DNA from: an uncultured Lachnospiraceae bacterium
Lineage (GTDB): Bacteria; Bacillota; Clostridia; Lachnospirales; Lachnospiraceae
Reading direction: 5' to 3'
Length of the DNA: 64,000 bases
NCBI GenBank assembly: GCA_900318375.1
Contig: ONKG01000001.1
Coordinates: 62,001-126,000 of the forward strand
This document shows, in pieces, positions 54,556-62,817 of this stretch (positions within the stretch are counted from its first letter, which is position 1; the number at the start of each line of letters is the position of its first letter). Below the pieces are notes generated by a model. The model ran no database searches and had not been told where the DNA came from. It saw nothing but the letters and a program-made list of their open reading frames with translations. The position numbers and the translations under genes are program-made.

Positions 54556-55062
54556 TCAGATATCAATCTCCATCTGCTCCCGGTTGTTGATCACATCCAG
54601 CGCCGTCTGCGCCCTTGCAAGTTCATCGGAAACCTTCGCGAGATCATCGGCTGCCTTTTCGAGCTCATAGTTCGTATAGGTATACTCAATGATCTTCGTC
54701 GCCTGGTATCCGTTCGAGACCCTTTCCTTGGGGAGGAAGGAAGCCATCTCTGTCAGCTTCCTCTTCCTCTCGCTCAGCTGAGGAATATATACCAGCATTT
54801 CGTCCACTGTCATGCCAAACTCCGGGATCACGGTCCTGATATTGAAGCAGTTGATGGCATGCTTGACCTTGCGGATCTTTGCCTCGATCAGGCGCTGCTC
54901 CTCCTGGGTCTGCACATAGTTGTACAAAGGTCTTGCAGACTCCAGATCTTCGTCTACCGCGGCTGTAAAGCGGTACCCTTTCACTTCCTTAGCGCGCAGT
55001 ACTTTCAGGTCCTCATTCAGCTTCCTGAGTACTTTTGAAGCTTCAGCACATGTATAATTCAT
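54556..55062 (-). CDS. Helical hypothetical protein
   Basis: 168 residues, almost entirely alpha-helical with coiled-coil character (SKVLRKLNEDLKVLRAKEV; LEKAADDLAKVSDELARAQT). It vaguely recalls DIP1984/septicolysin-type proteins, which I cannot confirm. AGGAGGG precedes ATG 55062. It follows the aminotransferase gene by 30 bases and is probably co-transcribed. Confidence 0.7.
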   Translation of the reverse strand: MNYTCAEASKVLRKLNEDLKVLRAKEVKGYRFTAAVDEDLESARPLYNYVQTQEEQRLIEAKIRKVKHAINCFNIRTVIPEFGMTVDEMLVYIPQLSERKRKLTEMASFLPKERVSNGYQATKIIEYTYTNYELEKAADDLAKVSDELARAQTALDVINNREQMEIDI

Positions 55063-55091
55063 CGCAGCCCTCCTGTTTTGTATTATCTCTC

Positions 55092-56270
55092 TCAGTGGAG
55101 TTTTCCGGTAAATTCCGCTATTCTGTCAACCGCAGTCTTCAGGTTCTCCAATGAATTGGCAAAGGAGAGCCGGAAATGTCCTTCGCCGTAAGAACCGAAG
55201 GATGTGCCCCAGGCGGCTGCGACGCCTGCCTCCCGCAGAAGTCTGGTACAGAAGGTATGGCTGTCGAGGCCGAAGGACTCTATATTCGGAAAGGCGTAAA
55301 AAGCGCCGCCGGGTGCAGGGCAGGTGATACCGGGAATCTCATTGAGGGCCGGAACTACCCAGTCACGTCTTTCCCGGAAAGCGTCCCGCATCCTGGTCAC
55401 GTCGTCCTGGGGTCCAGTGACAGCAGTAAGAGCCGCCCTCTGTGTAAACGAAGCTGTACAGGAATTGGAGTTGACCATCAGCATCTCGATGCCTTTTGCG
55501 AGTTCCGGATGCATGATCCCGTATCCGATCCGCCAGCCGGTCATGGCATAGGCCTTGGAGAAGCCGTCCAGGATAATGGTTCGGTCCTGAAAGCCCGGCA
55601 CAGCAGCGATGGAAAAAGGCTTTTCACCGTATACCAGCCTGTCATAGATTTCATCCGACAAAATCATGATATCGGGTCTGTCCCGCAGAACCCAGGCAAT
55701 TTCCTCGATATCTTTGCGCGTCATCAGACCGCCGGTGGGATTTCCGGGATTATTGATGATGACCAGCTTCGTTTTGGGCGTGATGGCTGCCCTGAAAAGA
55801 TCCGGATCGATCCGGTAATCATTTTTGTCGAGAAGCGGGACAGGGACCGGCACACCGCCGGCAAAACGGATGCAGGACTCATAGATCGGAAAGCCCGGGT
55901 TGGGATACAGGACTTCATCTCCGGGTGAAACCAGCATCAGCATTGTAAAAAACATGATCGGTTTGCCGCCGGGTACAATGATGATATTGTCCGGGGAAAG
56001 ATCCAGCCCTTTCCGCTCCCCGGCTTCCCGGGCAATCGCCGCCCGGACATCCGGATAGCCTGGAGCGGGGCTGTAACCTGTATATCCTGCCTTCATGGCT
56101 TCATAGGCAGCCCTGATGATATGGTCCGGCGTAGCAAAATCGGGCTGACCGATCTCACAGTGGATCACACTGCGCCCCTGCGCCTCCAGCGCATTTGCCT
56201 CTGCAAGGATCTGAAAGGCAGATTCCGCATGAAGTCTCCCCATTCTCTCCGCTATGATATGCTCAAACAT
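55092..56270 (-). CDS. PLP-dependent class I/II aminotransferase (aspartate-type)
   Basis: 392 residues, full length. The PLP lysine lies in LDGFSKAYAMTGWRIGYG; NNPGNPTGG, ILSDEIYDRLVY and HFRLSFANS complete the fold-type I signature. It probably converts an amino acid and 2-oxoglutarate to glutamate and an oxo acid; the Ib subgroup includes aspartate aminotransferases. GGAGG stands before ATG 56270. Upstream lie two plus-strand-directed hairpin terminators. Confidence 0.92.
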   Translation of the reverse strand: MFEHIIAERMGRLHAESAFQILAEANALEAQGRSVIHCEIGQPDFATPDHIIRAAYEAMKAGYTGYSPAPGYPDVRAAIAREAGERKGLDLSPDNIIIVPGGKPIMFFTMLMLVSPGDEVLYPNPGFPIYESCIRFAGGVPVPVPLLDKNDYRIDPDLFRAAITPKTKLVIINNPGNPTGGLMTRKDIEEIAWVLRDRPDIMILSDEIYDRLVYGEKPFSIAAVPGFQDRTIILDGFSKAYAMTGWRIGYGIMHPELAKGIEMLMVNSNSCTASFTQRAALTAVTGPQDDVTRMRDAFRERRDWVVPALNEIPGITCPAPGGAFYAFPNIESFGLDSHTFCTRLLREAGVAAAWGTSFGSYGEGHFRLSFANSLENLKTAVDRIAEFTGKLH

Positions 56271-56294
56271 CTCCTTCCTCCGCTTAATCAGACC

Positions 56295-56340
56295 AGGGAG
56301 ACAGGGAACAAAACCATCCCCTGTCTCCCTCTTTTTTCTT
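56295..56340 (+). terminator. Terminator hairpin directed to the plus strand (1 of 2)
   Basis: AGGGAGACAGGG pairs with CCCTGTCTCCCT, then TTTTTTCTT. No plus-strand gene lies before it, so it is antisense to the aminotransferase leader. Confidence 0.7.
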
Positions 56341-56387
56341 ATTCACCCGGGTTCTGCCGGATCTATGACAGAGCCTCTGACAGATGA

Positions 56388-56413
56388 AGAGCTCCTGGAG
56401 CTCTCTTTTTTCT
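56388..56413 (+). terminator. Terminator hairpin directed to the plus strand (2 of 2)
   Basis: AGAGCTCCTGGAGCTCT followed by CTTTTTTC. A 37-bp direct repeat (56330-56366 and 56404-56440) places the same T tract and 3' flank behind both hairpins. Confidence 0.65.
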
Positions 56414-56507
56414 TATTCATCCGGGTTCTGCCGGATCTATCCCGGATACCTTCTTACATATCTGCCGGAATTCTCCCGGCTTTCAGCCAGATGACCATTT
56501 CCAGGTA

Positions 56508-57614
56508 TTATTGCGCCTCAAACTCCAGCCACTCAAATACCATATCCTCACCGGTTTCAGACTGGTCCTCGTGCCATGTAAAGGATCCGTCATCATTGAA
56601 GACAATGGTACCGGTGCCATCCTCATACTCCGGCTCTTGGCTCTCGACGTCGCCGTTTTCATTGTAAACGACATGAGACTTTGTGCAGCCGGTATACTCG
56701 ATGGTCAGTGTCTCCGGGTCAAGACGGCCTGTGATGTCCCAGCGCGCCAGTTCTGCAGCGCTGCCGGCCCATTCAATGGTGATCAATGCCTCATCGTTCC
56801 CGAAGCACTGGACCGTGGCGTGAGCCCTGTCACACTGATATTCACCGACAAAATTCATCACCGGGTTCTGCCAGTCCGCGTCCTCTTCAAATACAGCAAC
56901 AAAGTCTGCGCTCTCATCCAGGAGAACGGTAATCTGTGCATCTGTTGAGAAATCCTCCCCGTTCTTTGTCCACTTCACGAAAACGTTGCCTGCCTGGGGC
57001 CATGCGACAAAGGTATGGGTAGTCGGCTCTTCAAGATTGATCTGTGCAGACTGATAAGGATACTCTGTGTCGATTTCAGGTGCCTCTTCACCCTCTGCGT
57101 AGTCGATATTTCCCATGCCTTCCGTGCTGATGGTAACGATAATGTTGGCTTCCCCCATATCATCCATCAGAGTAAAGTGATAAGTCTCACCGCCATCAAG
57201 GGCAAGCTGAATGCCGTCCTCCCCCTCTTCAGAGATGGTGACGGTAAGATCCTCTCCGTCACCGGAAGAAGGCAGAGCGCCGTGCAGGGTATTTCCCTCC
57301 TCTTTAAGAAAACCGCCCCAGGAGTCCTCCATGGGATCCTCGCCCAGCATGCAGCCTACATACCAGCCGGTTTCATCGGTATCATCCATCCAGGTGATTG
57401 TAACCATGTTGTCGTTTTCGTCCGTATAAAAGCCCTCGCGGCTCCAGCCGGCGGCTTCGGTCTCGTCCCCGCCTTTCTGCTCGTCCTGCGCAGCCGCTTC
57501 TGCTGTTTCCTCACTTTTCTTCTGATCCGCTTCTCCGGTCTTTTTGCCGGAACCGCACCCTGCAAAGCACAATACTGCAGCCATCATAATGACGTAAATC
57601 ATAAACTTCTTCAT
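56508..57614 (-). CDS. Acidic lipoprotein of unknown function
   Basis: 368 residues. A signal peptide ends at LCFAGC, followed by a Lys/Glu linker. The remainder is Asp/Glu-rich and beta-strand-like, in two halves each with a lipocalin-like or immunoglobulin-like feel (SREGFYTDENDNMVTITWMD; EYQCDRAHATVQCFGNDE). No known domain. GGAGG lies nine bases before ATG 57614. Confidence 0.75.
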   Translation of the reverse strand: MKKFMIYVIMMAAVLCFAGCGSGKKTGEADQKKSEETAEAAAQDEQKGGDETEAAGWSREGFYTDENDNMVTITWMDDTDETGWYVGCMLGEDPMEDSWGGFLKEEGNTLHGALPSSGDGEDLTVTISEEGEDGIQLALDGGETYHFTLMDDMGEANIIVTISTEGMGNIDYAEGEEAPEIDTEYPYQSAQINLEEPTTHTFVAWPQAGNVFVKWTKNGEDFSTDAQITVLLDESADFVAVFEEDADWQNPVMNFVGEYQCDRAHATVQCFGNDEALITIEWAGSAAELARWDITGRLDPETLTIEYTGCTKSHVVYNENGDVESQEPEYEDGTGTIVFNDDGSFTWHEDQSETGEDMVFEWLEFEAQ

Positions 57615-57757
57615 CTCTGTTTTCCTCCCTCAAATAACGTTTAACATGCCGGCTTCTATTTTAAGATCAATACTTCAGCCGTGCTATTATTCCCGACATA
57701 TTACTGATCGTGGGATTAGATACCAATCATTATACCATATTTCCCGGAATACCGGGA

Positions 57758-57900
57758 ACCGGGACACGAGGGACGGCTCTGACTGTACCGGTCCATCGTG
57801 TCCCGGTCATCGGCGTTCCAGTCCCTAATGTCCCGGTCCTTAATGTTCCGGTCCTTAATGTTCCGGTCCATCGTATTCCACTCTGTCCCTTGTTTCCCGG
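57758..57900. repeat. GGGAC/GTCCC repeat array related to the palindrome family
   Basis: ACCGGGACACGA (57758) pairs with TCGTGTCCCGGT (57796). Units like TAATGTTCCGGTCC follow at 57826-57860. It fills the gap between two lipoprotein genes. Confidence 0.75.
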
Positions 57901-57941
57901 CAGTCCTCAGCAACCCGGAAGCTCAAGATTTCTGTATTTAA

Positions 57942-58334
57942 TCAATATCCGTGGTCTTCGACGGTCCACTGGTCTTCATGAAATGTACGGGTCAGGATCC
58001 AACTGTAATCTTCATATGTAGAATTCGGCTCCAGAGATGACTTATGATCCTCGCCGTCTGTCTTAAAGGTGGATTTCAGGACCATGACCTGATCACAGGA
58101 CATTCCGCGGCGGTCTGCCTCTTCTTTGACAGCATCATCGCCGGCATAATGAATCTCGGTCATTTCGCAGCCTTCAAATCCGCTGAAGTAATTGAAAACC
58201 TCATTCACTGCATCGTCGTACTCGTCTCCATTATAGTATTTGGATGCAAACGGGCCGACTTTTGTTGTGGAACCGCAGCCGACAAAACTCATTACAACAA
58301 TGATCATCATGACGCAAATAATAACTTTTTTCAT
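57942..58334 (-). CDS. Small lipoprotein of unknown function
   Basis: 130 residues. A lipoprotein signal ends at VMSFVGC. The mature part is about 110 residues with a mixed alpha/beta look, ending TRTFHEDQWTVEDHGY. GGAGG lies nine bases before ATG 58334. The signal peptide resembles that of the acidic lipoprotein at 56508. Confidence 0.75.
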   Translation of the reverse strand: MKKVIICVMMIIVVMSFVGCGSTTKVGPFASKYYNGDEYDDAVNEVFNYFSGFEGCEMTEIHYAGDDAVKEEADRRGMSCDQVMVLKSTFKTDGEDHKSSLEPNSTYEDYSWILTRTFHEDQWTVEDHGY

Positions 58335-58707
58335 TTTAAATATCCTCCATACTCTTCTTTTCTTTTAGAATTGTTTTTTATTTCTTTTTTGTTTTTTCTT
58401 TTTGTTTTGCGCTTTCCTGTTCCGGCTTCCGCCGGAATCAATTGCTTGTTTTTTATTTTCTGATGTTATTATACACTCAAATCTATCACAAAAGTGTCAC
58501 AAGGTAAGTCACACAATTTAAGTTAATTGCATTTTTTACACACAATTCAGGTCACACAATTCAGATCAGATGGTTAAGGTCAGATGATTATGGTCAGGTG
58601 AAAAAACATGATTCATCTGACATGATAAAAAAAGCCAAATAATCAGAGGATATTTCACCTCTGATTAAATAAGTTAAATAAGTCATTATTGTTTTGGCTG
58701 CTTAAGT
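58335..58707. other. Gap between the small lipoprotein and the PMI/ROK gene
   Basis: T-rich leader of the lipoprotein gene, a short TCACACAATT/TCAGATGGTTA repeat (58512-58600), then a terminator hairpin (58636-58664). No gene supported. Confidence 0.5.
58636..58664 (-). terminator. Terminator of the PMI/ROK gene
   Basis: AATCAGAGG pairs with CCTCTGATT. On the minus strand it is followed by ATTTGGCTTTTTTTATC. Confidence 0.6.
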
Positions 58708-58868
58708 CCTCAGATATTTGCTGCACCAATCATTCCGGCACTGCTGCCTGGAGAACATTTGTCCTCCTTACAGATTTGCCGCTCCGATCATTCCGGCATG
58801 GCTGCCGGGCGAACATTTGCCCTCCTTACAGATTTGCCGCTCCGATTACTCCGGCACTGCTGCCCAGT
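58708..58868 (-). repeat. 58-60-bp tandem copies of the PMI/ROK gene 3' end
   Basis: The last codons of the gene (GSSAGVIGAANL and stop) recur twice downstream of the stop codon with a 58-60-bp period. Each copy also repeats the stop and a TAAGGAGGGCAAATGTTC sequence. Two base changes separate the first two copies in the coding part; the third is older. Confidence 0.9.
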
Positions 58869-60676
58869 TCCGCCACCGCGATTTCAGGAATCATACCGTG
58901 CCGGCCGCCGAAGCAGTCTCTCTCCATCATTTCCCGGATGGGACCGGTCATCTCCCCGGCATGCTCGGACAGTGCCCCGCCAAGAAGAATCAGCTGCGGA
59001 CGGAACATGTTGACGATGTTGACGACACCGATCCCCAGCATCTCCTCGTACTGTTCCACAATCTCCTGCAGATCAATATTGCCTTTGGCTGCTCCGCGGA
59101 AAATCTCTGCCGGCGTCATCTTTTTGCCGGCGGCTTCCTCAGCTGCGCGCACAAGGGCCGGAACAGATACGTATGCCTCCAGGCAGCCGCGGCGTCCGCA
59201 GGTGCAGCGTCTGCCCTTGGCACGGACAACCTGATGGCCCACTTCGCTGCCTCCCATGATGCCGCCCTCGAAGACCTGCCCGTTGAGAATAATGCCGCCG
59301 CCGACACCTCCGCCCAGGGTGAACATGACAATATCGGAGTAGTCCTTGCCGGCTCCCGCCGCTGCCTCTCCCAGAGCTGCGCAGTCTGCGTCATTGGCAA
59401 TGCGCACAGGGCAGGGAATGACCCGTCCAAGAACCTCCACAAGATCAACATTCTCCCAGCGCAGGTTATTGGAATAGAGGACCTTTCCCCTGCGCCTGTC
59501 GATCGTACCCGGCACGCCCACGCCAACACCGATGCACTGATCCAGTGGTACATTCTGCTCTTCCAGAAGATCCAGCGCAGCCTGAGCTACTTCCGCAATA
59601 AAAACTGCCGCTTCCTTTTCCGAATCAGTCGGAAAGGCTCGCTGTGCGATGATCTGCTGCCGGTCATTTACAAGACCGATCTGGGTCTCGGAACTGCCTA
59701 TGTTGATACCGACACGAATCGGGCTGGCCTTCTCGCGGATTGTAGTGAGCAGAGCGTCGCACTTTCCTTCAATCTGCCAGTCCCCGCTGCCAGCCGCCAG
59801 AAAGAAGCTGTCTCCCTTGCGGTAAGACACTGATTCTCCCTTGCAGCTGATAACTCCCTCGCCGTCCAGGATCAAAATGCTCAGGAAGGAGGCATCGCTC
59901 ACTGTTCCCTGCATACGATAGGTCAGCACTCCATCCAGATTCAGCTTGTCGACGGTAAAATAATCACAGTCCGCCACGTGCGGATACTGGCTGCCGCTTC
60001 TTAAAATCGGCACGCGGCTTGTCACAGCCAGCGCCTTCTCTATATGAAGATCCCTCTTTTTGCCGTCCTTGCCGACTCTTCCATAATCATAGACACGATA
60101 AGTGACATTGGAGTTCTGCTGGATCTCGGCAATCAGGATCCCCTTGCCTATCGCGTGGAGCGTTCCGGATTCGATAAAGAGAACATCGCCTTTTTTGACA
60201 GACACTGCATTGAGCACCTCGAGAAGGGAATCCTCTTCTATCCTGCGGGCAAATTCCTCCCGGGAGATTTCCTCTTTGAATCCATAGTACAGGAAAGCCC
60301 CCTCCTCCGCGTCGAGAACATACCACATCTCTGTTTTGCCATACTGGCCCTCGTTCTGCAGCGCAAAACCGTTGCTCGGGTGGACCTGGATCGACAGGTT
60401 GTCCTTTGCGTCGATAAATTTGGTCAGGATCGGAAACTCACGGAACCTTCTGCAGTGGGTGCCGAGCACCTCCATGCCTTCCGCATCCAGATACTCCTTC
60501 AGCGATTTTCCGGCGTAGGGACCATTCACGATCATCGACGGCCCGTCCGGATGACAGGATAATTCCCATGCCTCAGCCAGGATCTCCCCGTCAAACTCCA
60601 CGTTGTACTCCTCTGCCAGTCTGTGACCGCCCCACAGATAATCCTTGCAGGCCGGTTTCAATTTCAAAATACTCAT
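58826..60676 (-). CDS. Fusion of mannose-6-phosphate isomerase and ROK-family sugar kinase
   Basis: 616 residues. Residues 1 to about 315 are a type I phosphomannose isomerase of the short Firmicute form: zinc ligands in QVHP (97-100), KTEMWY (Glu 116) and GTLHA (His 174), plus QQNSNVTYRVYDYGR. Residues about 320-616 are a ROK kinase: NDADCAALGE with catalytic Asp 429, GHQVV (His 481), and the zinc motif CTCGRRGCLE. The usual DxGGT phosphate motif reads NIGSSET at 325-331, with Asn for the first Asp, so kinase activity is uncertain. The combination would link mannose phosphorylation to entry into glycolysis. Confidence 0.93.
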   Translation of the reverse strand: MSILKLKPACKDYLWGGHRLAEEYNVEFDGEILAEAWELSCHPDGPSMIVNGPYAGKSLKEYLDAEGMEVLGTHCRRFREFPILTKFIDAKDNLSIQVHPSNGFALQNEGQYGKTEMWYVLDAEEGAFLYYGFKEEISREEFARRIEEDSLLEVLNAVSVKKGDVLFIESGTLHAIGKGILIAEIQQNSNVTYRVYDYGRVGKDGKKRDLHIEKALAVTSRVPILRSGSQYPHVADCDYFTVDKLNLDGVLTYRMQGTVSDASFLSILILDGEGVISCKGESVSYRKGDSFFLAAGSGDWQIEGKCDALLTTIREKASPIRVGINIGSSETQIGLVNDRQQIIAQRAFPTDSEKEAAVFIAEVAQAALDLLEEQNVPLDQCIGVGVGVPGTIDRRRGKVLYSNNLRWENVDLVEVLGRVIPCPVRIANDADCAALGEAAAGAGKDYSDIVMFTLGGGVGGGIILNGQVFEGGIMGGSEVGHQVVRAKGRRCTCGRRGCLEAYVSVPALVRAAEEAAGKKMTPAEIFRGAAKGNIDLQEIVEQYEEMLGIGVVNIVNMFRPQLILLGGALSEHAGEMTGPIREMMERDCFGGRHGMIPEIAVAELGSSAGVIGAANL

Positions 60677-60727
60677 CCTGTCTCTCCCGGTATTGCTTTT
60701 TTAGAAACATTCAGTGAACACACGCCA

Positions 60728-60768
60728 AATGAGCGCAAGCGTTTGAGCATACACATGCTTGCGCTCAA
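60728..60768. terminator. Inverted repeat upstream of the PMI/ROK gene
   Basis: TGAGCGCAAGC and GCTTGCGCTCA are perfect arms around a 17-base loop. On the plus strand T-rich sequence follows (TTTTTATTTT at 60777). It may end PrsW transcription or be an operator for the PMI/ROK gene. Confidence 0.5.
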
Positions 60769-60800
60769 CAGGCTTGTTTTTATTTTACCTTCTGCTGAAC

Positions 60801-60960
60801 AGGGATGTCCAGAGTCTTGTTCTTCTGCCATCGCAGGATTACAGGGATGTCCAGAGTCTTGTTCTTCTGCCATCACAGGATTACGGAGATGTCCAGAGTC
60901 TTGTTTCTCTGCCATCACAGGATTACGGGGATGTCCAGAGTCTTGTTCTTCTGCCATCGC
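60801..60960 (-). repeat. 42-bp tandem copies of the prsW gene 3' end
   Basis: Four 42-bp units, TGGCAGAAGAACAAGACTCT then GGACATCCCCGTAATCCTG. The gene-proximal unit is coding; two of the following begin TGA where the first and last begin CGA. The period keeps the reading frame. Confidence 0.93.
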
Positions 60961-61691
60961 AGGATTATGAGCACCGCGATGGATGCAGTGAACAAATAAC
61001 TGATTCCCGAGCCAATCCCCAGATACCGCAGGATCTCATTCATGTGCATTGATACCACCAAGGTATTGGTAAGTGTATGGTAGATGACCGGAAGCCCCAG
61101 GGACAGCAAGCAATACCTCTTCTGTCCAGTGAAGAGGTACTTCCCATAGAAGAAACCCATAATGACTCCGAAAACGAAATGCGCCGGAGACAGAGACCGT
61201 ACAAGTGCGGACACAAGGTCCTGTTCAAACCCGAAAGCTACGTTCTCTATAAATTCAAATAGGATTCCTACGATTGCGAAGGCTGCCACAGAGTCCATCC
61301 AGGTACGGATCATGCCCTCCTTGCGGACAGCCATGCGGCATGTCAGGAACTTGAGACCTTCCTCCAGCAGGCCGGCACCCAGAAACATATTGACCATGTT
61401 CCAGAAAAATGACGGCTGTACGCGGCCAAAGGCATTTTTCACAGCTTCCTCAAACACTTCCGGACACTCGTGCAGAATATGATTCCATCCTTCAAGATCC
61501 GAGAATATTCCCATACGCAGGAATAAGATGATCCCCGAAACCGGTAACGTGAGTATGATGGATACCACTACAGAAACGGCCGCCGCAATCATCAGGCGGA
61601 TCAAACCGCCCTTGGGTAAAGGATCGTTCTTCCTGGTGCGCAGCATCAGCCAAAGTAAAAATAATGTAACAGGTAATCCTATAAATCCCAT
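60915..61691 (-). CDS. PrsW-family intramembrane metalloprotease
   Basis: 258 residues, about seven membrane helices. The PrsW motifs are visible: LLEEGLKFL (metal-binding E-E-x-x-K), LFEFIENVAFG, SPAHFVFGVIMGFFYG and PVIYHTLTNT. PrsW cleaves anti-sigma factors in Bacillus; the target here is not nearby. GGAGG lies before ATG 61691. The 3' end is repeated downstream with two TGA codons, so the C-terminus (RWQKNKTLDIPVIL) is one unit of a 14-residue repeat. Confidence 0.88.
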   Translation of the reverse strand: MGFIGLPVTLFLLWLMLRTRKNDPLPKGGLIRLMIAAAVSVVVSIILTLPVSGIILFLRMGIFSDLEGWNHILHECPEVFEEAVKNAFGRVQPSFFWNMVNMFLGAGLLEEGLKFLTCRMAVRKEGMIRTWMDSVAAFAIVGILFEFIENVAFGFEQDLVSALVRSLSPAHFVFGVIMGFFYGKYLFTGQKRYCLLSLGLPVIYHTLTNTLVVSMHMNEILRYLGIGSGISYLFTASIAVLIILRWQKNKTLDIPVIL

Positions 61692-61865
61692 AATAATCCT
61701 CCTTTCCCACTATTCAGATGAAGATTATTCGATAGTTTTTATTATCTGCCGCAATTGTAGCATAAGGCCTGTCACAATATTGTCACTTCCACTCCGGTGC
61801 CTCAAAGCCTGTGCTGTAATGCCTGTGTCAAAAAACCTTTTCCAAGAAGCTTTTTCCCTAATGCT

Positions 61866-61990
61866 TATGTCATAAAACCCATTCCGTAAAACCTGCGCCA
61901 TAATACCTATGTCATAAAACCCATTCCGTAAAGCCTGCGCCATAATACCTATGTCATAGAACCTGATCCATAAAGCCTATACTGTAAAAC
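61866..61990. repeat. 42-bp tandem repeat, three copies
   Basis: Units of TATGTCATAAAACCCATTCC then GTAAAACCTGCGCCATAATACC, the third diverged. Located upstream of prsW and before the ABC transporter promoter. Confidence 0.9.
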
Positions 61991-62005
61991 ACTATTTACC
62001 GATAA

Positions 62006-62041
62006 TCACCTATTGACATAATAGGTAAATAGAGATATGAT
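62006..62041 (+). promoter_or_regulatory. Promoter with an operator-like palindrome over the -35 box
   Basis: TTGACA (62013-62018), 17 bases, TATGAT (62036-62041). The palindrome ACCTATT-GACAT-AATAGGT spans the -35, with outer TTTACC/GGTAAA arms. This is the promoter of the amino-acid ABC operon and is probably under repressor control. Confidence 0.75.
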
Positions 62042-62157
62042 TTTCTCGTCCAATGACTGCTTGTGTAAGAACAAAAGTTTACAGGTTACAGGCATCGATA
62101 GAAAACTTCCGCGCCGGGAATAATCCTTCGGCATGGAAGAAACAGCAGGTGTGTATC

Positions 62158-62817
62158 GTGAATTGGGATTTTATTCATCAATATCTTCCTCTATATCAGA
62201 AAGCGGCAGTACTGACCCTGCAGATCGGAGCGCTGGGAATCCTCGCTGCGATTGCGATCGGGATTGTGTGCACCATGATTCAGTATTTCAAAGTGCCGCT
62301 GGCCCGGCAGGTGGTCTCCGTCTATGTGGAGATCAGCCGCAATACGCCCCTGCTCATCCAGCTCTTTTTTATCTATTACGGGCTGCCTAAGATCGGGATC
62401 CGTACAAATCCCTATGCCTGCGGAGTTGCCGGACTGGCCTTCCTGGGAGGGAGTTACATGACGGAAGCCTTCCGCAGCGGAATCGAGGCTGTGGACAAGG
62501 TGCAGACGGAAAGCGCGGCGAGCCTGGGGCTGAGTAGATTACAGGTCCTGCGCTATGTTGTCTTCCCGCAGGCGCTTACCATCAGCTTTCCCGCCTTCAT
62601 GGCCAATGTGATCTTCCTGCTCAAGGAAACAAGCGTCTTCTCGGCGATCAGCCTGATGGACCTGATGTTCACCGCAAAGGATCTGATCGGACTCTACTAT
62701 CAGACAACAGAAAGCCTGTTTCTGCTGGTCGTCTTCTATCTCCTGATCCTGCTCCCGGTCTCCGTGCTGGGAAGCCTCTTGGAAAGGAGGATGCGTTATG
62801 CCGGATTTGGGTCTTAA
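62158..62817 (+). CDS. Amino-acid ABC transporter permease 1
   Basis: 219 residues from GTG 62158 (NWDFIHQYLPLYQKAAVLTL). HisM/GlnP-type permease with the EAA loop motif ESAASLGLSRLQVLRYVVFPQA and IEISRNTPLLIQLFFIYY-like entry. It is a membrane subunit of a polar-amino-acid importer. An ATG 62053 start is possible but gives an unlikely hydrophilic N-terminus. Overlaps the next permease by 20 bases. Confidence 0.9.
   Translation: MNWDFIHQYLPLYQKAAVLTLQIGALGILAAIAIGIVCTMIQYFKVPLARQVVSVYVEISRNTPLLIQLFFIYYGLPKIGIRTNPYACGVAGLAFLGGSYMTEAFRSGIEAVDKVQTESAASLGLSRLQVLRYVVFPQALTISFPAFMANVIFLLKETSVFSAISLMDLMFTAKDLIGLYYQTTESLFLLVVFYLLILLPVSVLGSLLERRMRYAGFGS

Noticed and set aside
60673..60957. Alternative-frame 94-codon reading frame with MAEEQDSGHP repeats
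   Set aside because: It is a shifted frame of the duplicated prsW 3' end; periodicity alone keeps it open. Its start lacks a ribosome site.
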